This document shows positions 1-5,372 of a stretch of 9,732 bases of DNA, one piece after another. Origin of the DNA: Chloroflexota bacterium (GTDB lineage Bacteria; Chloroflexota; Limnocylindria; Limnocylindrales; CSP1-4). The notes beneath the pieces are model-generated. The model had not been told where the DNA came from. It saw nothing but the letters and a program-made list of their open reading frames with translations, and made no database searches. Every line of letters starts with the position of its first letter. Position 1 is the stretch's first letter. The translations under genes and the position numbers were made by a program. The DNA lies in contig JAJYDP010000144.1 of NCBI GenBank assembly GCA_021777365.1, positions 1-9,732 of the forward strand, written 5' to 3'.

Positions 1-71
1 CATCGTCTCATCCCCCTGTTGCGTCCCGTGTCGCGGCGGCGCCCGGGGCGTCGCGTCCTGGAGACCGGGTC

Positions 72-126
72 TGGTGCCGAAGCCGGGGATCGAACCCGGA
101 CGAGGTTGCCCTCAACGGTTTTTGAG
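72..126 (-). other. 3' half of tRNA-Leu(CAA), candidate integration (att) site
   Basis: Read on the minus strand, this is the 3' half of a leucine tRNA. It has an anticodon loop CTCAAAA (126-120, anticodon CAA at 124-122), a 3' anticodon-stem strand ACCGT (119-115), and a long variable arm with a GAGG/CCTC stem (114-100). A perfect T-arm CCGGG-TTCGATC-CCCGG (99-83), acceptor strand CTTCGGC (82-76), discriminator A (75) and encoded CCA (74-72) follow. The long variable arm, discriminator A and CAA anticodon identify Leu. The 5' half is absent: the bases before the loop (ACTTC) do not pair with ACCGT, and no D-arm or matching acceptor strand follows at the right distance. Truncation at the anticodon loop is typical of the copy left by a tyrosine-integrase element inserted in a tRNA 3' end. 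Geometry puts the element to the right, with the intact tRNA at its far end. No integrase is visible here. Confidence 0.75.
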
Positions 127-358
127 GAAGTTGAGGATGGGCTCCAAGCGCGCCTGAAGTGCGTCATTCGTGCTCGGAGAGACCCGCAGAAGGTTGCGGA
201 TCCAGGCATCGGAGGGCACCTCGCAGGTGGCACTTTGGGTGGCTCTCTGCATCGTGTCCGGCACATCCGATAGCGGCACGCTTCCCGACCGTAGGAGGAG
301 GCGGAGACGCACCCGGGGACGTACCGCCTGGGGGGAGGGCAATCCGCCCCGCCCGGCG

Positions 359-600
359 CCGCCCACGGTCGGGCCGGACGGCACACGCTACATCCAGCTC
401 CGCGCGGGTGCCACCGGGCAGACCCAGGGGCTGCTCGCCGTGGCGCCAGTCGTCGGCGCCGACGGCACGGCCTATGTCGCCGTTCAGCAGGTCCCCGGCG
501 GCCACGGCGAGGTGCTGGCACTGGGCACCCACGGCACTGAGCGACCAGACTGGCCCTTCACGACTGGTGGGTCGCCCGTGACGGCGATTACGGGCATCGA
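359..600 (+). pseudogene. remnant of a PQQ-like beta-propeller protein
   Basis: In the frame that later encodes the membrane protein at 683, this stretch translates into propeller-like sequence. It contains VGPDGTRYIQ, VVGADGTAYVAV and LGTHGTERPDWPFTTGG, the DGTxYV strand and the G-x-x-W-P-F-x-T-G-G turn seen in PQQ-like repeats of secreted bacterial propellers. About one and a half blades remain. Upstream (170-340) the frame is Arg-rich low-complexity sequence with no signal peptide or convincing start. Downstream the similarity fades before 683. It is best read as a decayed fragment, although the frame stays open into the next gene, so a genuine fusion cannot be excluded. The rest of 127-682 shows no other convincing gene. 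Confidence 0.45.
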
Positions 601-682
601 GGTCGCGCCGGGAAGCCCTCGACAAGCGCCCTACTTCGGCGCAGCATGGCGCCGTCCCGCGATCCGGGAAGGACCAGGCCCG

Positions 683-1321
683 ATGTTCCAGACGTGGTGG
701 TACGCGACCATGGACGCGCGGCGGGCGCTCAGCCTGCTGGTCGGCGTGGTGGGACTCGTCTTGGTCGCGCTGAGTGTCGCCGCATCGTCGGTGCTCCTCA
801 CGCTCGACGGCCCCCTCCTCATGGGGGTGGTGAGCCCGGCTCTCGGCGCGGCCGCCGGCGGATACGTCGCCCACCGCTCGTCAGGCCCTCGCCGCGCACG
901 CCTGTGGGCGTTCGCCTACGGTGTCTCGAGCGGCGCGCTCATCGCCGGCATGTTCGCGACGGCCGCCCTGCTCCGTCCCACCGTGGAGGCCATGCCGGGG
1001 CTCGCGGACACCTGGGCAGGTCTGTTCGGCGTCGGCTGCCTCCTCGACTTTGTGGGCGCGCTCCTGTGGGAACGGGATCCCCGTCGTCGGCGCGTCGCGG
1101 CCTGGCTGCTCCTGGCGGTCTGGCTCATTGCCGGGGGCGTCGTCGTAGGCGTCAGTCGCGGCCCCTGGGCATGGCTCGGGGCGATGGCCTGCCTGGTTGG
1201 CTTCGGCTTGCTCGTCCACGCCGTCGGCAGCAGCGCGACCCTGGACAAAGGCTCCGCCGTGCGTCGACTCTGGCCGTCCGGGTCGGTCGGCTCCGACCCG
1301 ACGCACCCCCGGACCTCGTGA
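683..1321 (+). CDS. six-helix integral membrane protein, function unknown
   Basis: The 212-residue product has about six hydrophobic helices, near residues 16-39, 43-63, 74-97, 110-129, 138-158 and 161-182. A short Arg-rich loop (ERDPRRRR, 130-137) separates helices 4 and 5, and the tail after residue 183 is polar. The frame is open far upstream, but that part is propeller debris. ATG 683 is preceded by a GGAAGGA purine stretch (666-672); ATG 710 (MDARRAL) is a possible alternative. I do not recognise the family, and no catalytic or transporter motif is visible. It may be the first gene of a run reaching the lipoprotein that ends at 2009. Confidence is good for coding and membrane location, nil for a specific role. 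Confidence 0.65.
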   Translation: MFQTWWYATMDARRALSLLVGVVGLVLVALSVAASSVLLTLDGPLLMGVVSPALGAAAGGYVAHRSSGPRRARLWAFAYGVSSGALIAGMFATAALLRPTVEAMPGLADTWAGLFGVGCLLDFVGALLWERDPRRRRVAAWLLLAVWLIAGGVVVGVSRGPWAWLGAMACLVGFGLLVHAVGSSATLDKGSAVRRLWPSGSVGSDPTHPRTS

Positions 1322-1385
1322 CTGAGCGCATCGGCACGCGCGAACGGCCGCCTGCGCGCCCTTCCGCGCGATCGTGGGATGGACG

Positions 1386-1556
1386 ATGCCGGGTGCCCAC
1401 CGGAACCAGCTCGTGCCGATCGCGCTGGTCGTTCTCGCGGTTGTCCTCGGGGCGGCACTCGGGTCCATGACCCAGGACTCGCTCGTCAGCCCAGCCGTTG
1501 TCGCCAAGATTCAGGGCCACGGCTTGGCGTCCACGGGCTTGGAATGCGCGCGGTGA
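1386..1556 (+). CDS. small single-helix protein, doubtful
   Basis: A 56-residue ORF starts with MPGAHRNQ and has one hydrophobic segment (about residues 9-26, LVPIALVVLAVVLGAALG), then a short polar tail. It could be a signal-anchored microprotein or the N-terminus of a truncated exported protein. GTG 1374 would add four residues. The upstream purines (GGGATGGA) are only a weak ribosome site. The stop (1554-1556) lies 4 bases before the ATG at 1561 that probably started the next gene, an operon-like spacing. No family recognised. Confidence 0.3.
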   Translation: MPGAHRNQLVPIALVVLAVVLGAALGSMTQDSLVSPAVVAKIQGHGLASTGLECAR

Positions 1557-1601
1557 CCGGATGACGCGAACTGCCTCGCGCTGCTGATCCTCGCTGCGGT
1601 C

Positions 1602-2009
1602 GTGGTCGTCATCCTCGGCTGCAGTGCGACGCATGCACGGCCTGTCGGTGCCCTGGCCGTGCGCAACGACTCTGGCCAGTCCGTCCGCGTGGAGATCGAC
1701 CGTCCGGCGGGGTTCGCGGGACCGCGGCAGACGGTCGCGTGGGTTCCTCCATGGCGCGCGGGCTGGTGTCCCGCGGCGCACATTGGCCTGACCGATCAAG
1801 GCAGCGCGAGCACGCTCGCGGCGAGCCGTATCACGATCTCGGGCCCGTCGCTCAGCGGCCCGGTCACGCTGCCCGGCTCGAGCACCGACGTGCTCAAGGG
1901 CGGACTGTCGCTGACGATCGATGCATCAGGCGTGCTCCGCTCCGCCAACCCCGAGCCGCCGATGCCGACGACGCCGTGCGCGGCGTATCCGCTCTCGACG
2001 GGACCGTGA
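1602..2009 (+). CDS. small putative lipoprotein, start probably frameshifted
   Basis: The open frame encodes a lipoprotein-like protein: the hydrophobic run ALLILAAVVVVILG is followed by a lipobox Cys (ILGC, codon 1620-1622), then about 129 residues of mature sequence with two later cysteines (WCPAA, TTPCAA). The mature part looks like a small beta-rich extracellular domain (AVRNDSGQSVRVEID, SRITISGPSLSGPVTL, GGLSLTIDASG). The GTG at 1602 would cut most of the signal peptide. The natural start is ATG 1561 (MTRTASR, a good n-region), but it is out of frame with the body by one base and reaches a stop at 1585. This suggests a one-base deletion, either real or an assembly error. Anchoring at the outer face of the membrane is inferred from the lipobox. 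Family not recognised. Confidence 0.5.
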   Translation: MVVILGCSATHARPVGALAVRNDSGQSVRVEIDRPAGFAGPRQTVAWVPPWRAGWCPAAHIGLTDQGSASTLAASRITISGPSLSGPVTLPGSSTDVLKGGLSLTIDASGVLRSANPEPPMPTTPCAAYPLSTGP

Positions 2010-2425
2010 TGCACCCCGTATCAGCCGTCCAGCCCACCATGCCGCCGCACCTGTCGCGTGACCGAGGAACTCGATCCGGCCGCCGCCGGAGGGGCGCAGG
2101 ACAACCGAGCCCCTGAGCGAGGCCGCGCTTGCCGGCCGCGGAACCGTCACCTATTGGATCCGCACGGTCACTGTGTCGAGATTCGCATCGAATGTCGAGC
2201 GGCCGATGGCCGTGCACTGCCCGAGCGGCGCCCACTCCCGCCCGATCGGCGGGGTCCGGCGCCCCGCGGCGAGGCTGGGCCGGAGGGCGTCATGCTCGGC
2301 GGCACGCGCATCCGCCATCCGACCGAAGGCGCGTCCGCCTGGCCACGCTCCGATCTGCCGTGACTTGACTCCCGTCGGACGCTGGGGTCACCTGGGGCAG
2401 TGCACGAGCCGACGGAGGCAACCGC
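2010..2425. other. 416-bp gap with no convincing gene
   Basis: This stretch has no ORF with a credible start. A plus-strand frame open from 2062 contains VTYWIRTVTVS and then AVHCPSGAHSRPIGGV (about 2146-2262). That resembles the TVTV...CPSGxxxxGGG pattern of some small secreted bacterial proteins and may be a decayed fragment. The right end holds the upstream region of the next gene: a TTGACT hexamer at 2365-2370 that could be a -35 element, without a convincing -10, and a strong GGAGG ribosome site at 2414-2418. Confidence 0.3.
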
Positions 2426-4423
2426 ATGCGGACGCCGCAACGAGCGATGGTGCTGATCGTGGCCATGGTCGTCGCCTCGTGCGGGTCGAGCAGCACGCCG
2501 AAACCCACCGCTACGCGACCGTATCCAACCCCCGCCGCCGTCGGTGCCACGGCATCTCCGATCGCGGGCACGCCGACGTCGCCCGGCGTATCGGGCGGCC
2601 CAGGCCCGTCGGCCTCGATCGGGCCGCCCGTCGACGTCGTTGCGACGCACGTGGCGGTCGTACGCCAGGCGCCCCACCCGCCTGCACTCGATGCCGTCGC
2701 CTTCGCCGACAGCGCGCACGGCTGGGCAGGCGGGACCGGCGTCATTCTCGGCACGAGCGACGGCGGCTCGAGCTGGCGGACGGAGTGGACCGGCAGCGGC
2801 ACCGTCCTCTCGTTATCCGCGGTGGACGCGCGGCACGCCTGGGCGCTGGTCGGCGCGCCGGGCGGTGCCATGGGTTACCCGGGCATCGGGCGCCAGCTCC
2901 TCCGCACGACCGACGGCACCCACTGGTCCCCGGTCGGGCCGGGCACGCCGCTGCACGTGATCGACTTCACGAGCGCGGCTGACGGCTGGGCGATCGCGTC
3001 GGCGAGCAGCGACGCCTCGCTCCCGGGCGAACTGCTGGAGACAGCCGACGGCGGGACGAGCTGGCAGCGCGGCCCGCTCACGCCGCTCGTGCAGTCCGCC
3101 TGCTTCTCCGGCATGGCCCTCGGCTGGGCCGCCAACGGCTCGGCGGTCTACCGGACCACGGACGCCGGTGCCAGTTGGACAAAGGTGGCGACGGGACCGA
3201 ACGATCGGAACAACCCGCACTGGTATGCGACGCTCCACTGCTCCGGCGACACGGCGTGGGTGCTCTTCATCGGCGGCGGGGCGATGAACCAGCAGGCGTA
3301 CCTCGGCGAGCGCACGCTCGATGCCGGCGCCCACTGGCAGACGCTCCTCTCTGATCCTTTCTTCCCGAGGTCGCCGAACGGGACGACCAGCATCGATGCG
3401 TACTCGGGCCCGTTCGCGGTGGCCTCGTCGCGCGACGCGGGCTTCCTGGGCTCGTGCCCGGCGTGCGGCGCCGGCTCCTGGTCGTTCACGCGGACGGCCA
3501 ACGGTGGCCCGACCTTCACCCACGCTCCGCTCGTCGGCACCGACGGCGCCGTCCTGGATGACGTCGCGTTCGCCGATCCGCTCCATGGCTGGATCGCGGG
3601 CTCGATCCCGGATGGCGGCGGCTTCCTGCTGGCCTCGGGCGACGGCGGCGCGACCTGGCACCCGGCGTACCCCTCGGTCGCGCCGTCACCGGCGATCGGC
3701 GTCAGCTTCGTCTCGCCAACCGTCGGGTTCGGGATCGGCGTGCTCGGCGACGGCCGGGTCGTGCTGCGCACGGACGACGGGGGGTCGACGTGGCAGCAGG
3801 TGGGCCGCCTGCCGGCCGATCCCGAGGAGTTCAGCCAGGACCACGTACTCTGGTTCCTCGACGCGTACCACGGCTGGGGCACGACCCAGTCTGGCCTGCT
3901 CACCACGAGCGACGGCGGGCGGACCTGGAGCCCGGTGCCCGGCGCGCTGCCCGAGCACCCGGGCCCGAGCGACGCCGGTGTCGCCTTCGTCGACGTCCAA
4001 CATGGCTGCGTCGGCGATGTCGAGTCGGCGATGGCGACGAGCGACGGCGGGCGGACATGGGTGGCGGCCACTGCCCCCGCCGGCGTCCTGGCGTGTGCGG
4101 CGGGGCTCGTGGACCCGCGCTGGGTGCACCTCGGCCAACCGCCAGGGTCGGCCGACCAGTTCGTCCTCGATGCCGTGCTCCCGGGCGGGGTCGCGGTCGG
4201 ACATGGCTACATCGACGGGCCGCCCGGAGTGGTCGTCACGCACGACGGCGGGTCAACGTGGACGGCCGAGCTCTGGCCGTCCGGGCCGAACGGCGTCGGG
4301 TACCAGGGACTGCTGCCAGTGTCGTACGTCTCGCCGTCCGAGGGCTGGTTCCTTGGGCTCGTCGGACAGCTGTACCGGACCTGCGACGGTGGTGCGAGCT
4401 GGACGCAGATCGGGCCGGGATAG
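2426..4423 (+). CDS. Asp-box (BNR/Ycf48-like) beta-propeller lipoprotein
   Basis: The 665-residue product is exported and lipid-anchored: signal peptide 1-18 with lipobox VASC (Cys19), then a Ser/Thr/Pro/Gly linker (20-72). The rest is a chain of Asp-box repeats. About eleven copies of S/T-x-D-G-G-x-x-W lie near residues 110, 161, 206, 244, 297, 403, 448, 494, 538, 605 and 652, with a degenerate copy (TANGGPTF) at 357. Many alternate with the HGW turn typical of Ycf48/sialidase-like propellers (AHGWAGG 98, ADGWAIA 185, LHGWIAG 387, YHGWGTT 482). Two propellers of five or six blades are plausible. A CPAC motif sits at 344-347. ATG 2426 follows GGAGG by seven bases, which fixes the start. No sialidase catalytic Arg triad or Tyr/Glu pair can be assigned, so a binding or scaffold role at the cell surface is more likely than glycosidase activity. 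Confidence 0.9.
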   Translation: MRTPQRAMVLIVAMVVASCGSSSTPKPTATRPYPTPAAVGATASPIAGTPTSPGVSGGPGPSASIGPPVDVVATHVAVVRQAPHPPALDAVAFADSAHGWAGGTGVILGTSDGGSSWRTEWTGSGTVLSLSAVDARHAWALVGAPGGAMGYPGIGRQLLRTTDGTHWSPVGPGTPLHVIDFTSAADGWAIASASSDASLPGELLETADGGTSWQRGPLTPLVQSACFSGMALGWAANGSAVYRTTDAGASWTKVATGPNDRNNPHWYATLHCSGDTAWVLFIGGGAMNQQAYLGERTLDAGAHWQTLLSDPFFPRSPNGTTSIDAYSGPFAVASSRDAGFLGSCPACGAGSWSFTRTANGGPTFTHAPLVGTDGAVLDDVAFADPLHGWIAGSIPDGGGFLLASGDGGATWHPAYPSVAPSPAIGVSFVSPTVGFGIGVLGDGRVVLRTDDGGSTWQQVGRLPADPEEFSQDHVLWFLDAYHGWGTTQSGLLTTSDGGRTWSPVPGALPEHPGPSDAGVAFVDVQHGCVGDVESAMATSDGGRTWVAATAPAGVLACAAGLVDPRWVHLGQPPGSADQFVLDAVLPGGVAVGHGYIDGPPGVVVTHDGGSTWTAELWPSGPNGVGYQGLLPVSYVSPSEGWFLGLVGQLYRTCDGGASWTQIGPG

Positions 4424-4448
4424 GGCGCGCGCCGGCCGTCGCTTACGG

Positions 4449-4469
4449 GCCCAGGCTCGGCACACCCGG
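4449..4469 (+). repeat. 21-bp direct repeat, copy 1
   Basis: GCCCAGGCTCGGCACACCCGG occurs here (first 20 bases GCCCAGGCTCGGCACACCCG) and again at 4548-4568, 99 bases apart. This copy lies just beyond the stop codon of the minus-strand membrane protein, in its reading frame, where it would encode PGCAEPG. Confidence 0.8.
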
Positions 4470-4476
4470 GCGGCGA

Positions 4477-4956
4477 TCAGAGCGGCGTCGACGCGACCGG
4501 GTCGGGATCCGTTTGACGCGGCGGCGGCCGCGTGCCGGCCAGGTGGCGCCCAGGCTCGGCACACCCGGCCAGCAGCATCGCGCCGCCCACGACCTGGGCC
4601 ATCCCGACCGGTCCGAACTCGAGTCGCGTGTAGATCTCATTGAGGAGCGTGACCACGGGCGCCGGCGCGATCGGCGGCGTCCCGTTGATCGTGGCGCCGT
4701 ACGTGAAGGTGAGCGGTTGGTCGAACACGACGAGGGCGCCGGCCAGGACGTACCCGAGCGCGATGAGCCGGCTCTGCCCGACCCGGCACGCGACGAAGAT
4801 TCCTGCGGCCCCGCACGCGGCGAGGACGTAGGCGAGCGAGATGGCCCACTGGAACCCGTCGGGCTCGAAGGTCTGCCCTGCCTGACGCTGCAGCTCGACG
4901 AGCCGTCCGCCCCACCATGCCGCGGCCGCGAGGAACACAACCGGCACGAAGATCAC
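4477..4956 (-). CDS. small four-helix membrane protein, start probably frameshifted
   Basis: From GTG 4956 the frame gives 159 residues with four hydrophobic segments (about 2-17, 36-57, 62-79, 114-133). A roughly 34-residue loop (80-113) separates the last two, and the tail is Pro-rich and polar. No family recognised. The better ribosome site is further upstream: GGGAGG seven bases before ATG 4987 (MRGQLARWG). That ATG is out of frame with the body by one base (31 bases from 4987 to 4956), and removing one base in the GGGG or GGG runs would join them as MRGQLARWG-RVIFVPVV. The gene therefore probably starts at 4987 and carries an indel that is either real or an assembly error. It converges on the Asp-box lipoprotein gene, with 53 bases between the two stops and no clear terminator hairpin. 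Confidence 0.65.
   Translation of the reverse strand: MIFVPVVFLAAAAWWGGRLVELQRQAGQTFEPDGFQWAISLAYVLAACGAAGIFVACRVGQSRLIALGYVLAGALVVFDQPLTFTYGATINGTPPIAPAPVVTLLNEIYTRLEFGPVGMAQVVGGAMLLAGCAEPGRHLAGTRPPPRQTDPDPVASTPL
4548..4568 (+). repeat. 21-bp direct repeat, copy 2
   Basis: This copy is identical to 4449-4469. It lies inside the minus-strand membrane-protein gene and encodes the AGCAEPG segment that follows its last helix. Confidence 0.8.
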
Positions 4957-5024
4957 CCGGACCCCAGCGCGCCAGCTGACCCCGCATCGCCTCGCCTCCC
5001 GCCGCCGTTCGGCGGACGTGGCGA

Positions 5025-5054
5025 ATCATTCTCCCCGTTCCGCGACCCGGTCAA
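5025..5054 (-). promoter_or_regulatory. candidate housekeeping promoter for the minus-strand membrane protein
   Basis: On the minus strand TTGACC (5054-5049) and AATGAT (5030-5025) are separated by 18 bases. They match the sigma-70 consensus at five of six and four of six positions. The -10 lies 38 bases before the ATG at 4987, a normal leader length. Prediction only. Confidence 0.4.
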
Positions 5055-5084
5055 GGGCGAATCGGACGGCACGTGTAGACCAGA

Positions 5085-5116
5085 CATGTCCGGATCGCCG
5101 ATGGAGGACGTTATTC
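5085..5116 (+). promoter_or_regulatory. candidate ECF-type promoter, copy A
   Basis: CATGTCCGG (5085-5093) and CGTTATTC (5109-5116) are separated by 15 bases. The same two blocks, 16 bases apart, sit directly upstream of the sigma factor gene at 9227-9259. A C/G-rich -35 block and a CGTT-type -10 at this spacing resemble known ECF sigma promoters, though this -35 sequence is not one I can assign to a group. It points towards the operon beginning at 5373 (or 5283). Confidence 0.5.
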
Positions 5117-5372
5117 TTGGGGGTGCACGTGAAGCAGGGCATGACTCGTCGCGGATGCGCCTCGTCGGGCGGCGTAGGCCATCGGCGGACGAATCGCGGC
5201 CGGGCGACCGAGACGCCGCAGCGCCGGCCAGTATGGGGTGGGTCGTGGGGCAGCGCAGGCGAGCATCACGAGGGGCGGCGATATGCATCGGCCGACGGCC
5301 CACCGGCTGCGCCTCCGACGCTGGATGGACGCGGGCGACGAGCATGACCCGCTTCTTCCACGTCCCACTGCC
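5117..5372 (+). other. leader region between promoter A and the operon
   Basis: These 256 bases contain no recognisable gene. Two details stand out. ATG 5283 is in frame with the downstream protein and has an AGGGG site seven bases ahead, so it could add 30 residues. A second frame, with possible starts at 5233 and 5344 (the latter giving only MTRFFHVPLP), ends with a TGA overlapping the ATG at 5373 as ATGA, which would allow translational coupling. The length leaves room for a leader or for the scar of a lost upstream gene. Confidence 0.3.

Noticed and set aside
72..400. Group I intron splitting tRNA-Leu(CAA)
   Set aside because: The base before the 3' exon is not the expected terminal G, and no 5' tRNA half with a complementary acceptor and D-arm is found downstream on the minus strand. 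CTTCGGC at 633-639 (GCCGAAG on that strand) is not followed by Leu tRNA sequence.
2426..4423. Photosystem II assembly factor Ycf48
   Set aside because: The Asp-box/HGW repeats resemble Ycf48, but the protein is roughly twice the usual size, has many more repeats and has no photosynthesis genes nearby.
4424..4476. Bidirectional terminator between the convergent genes
   Set aside because: GC-rich short inverted segments exist, but there is no clear stem-loop followed by a T run.
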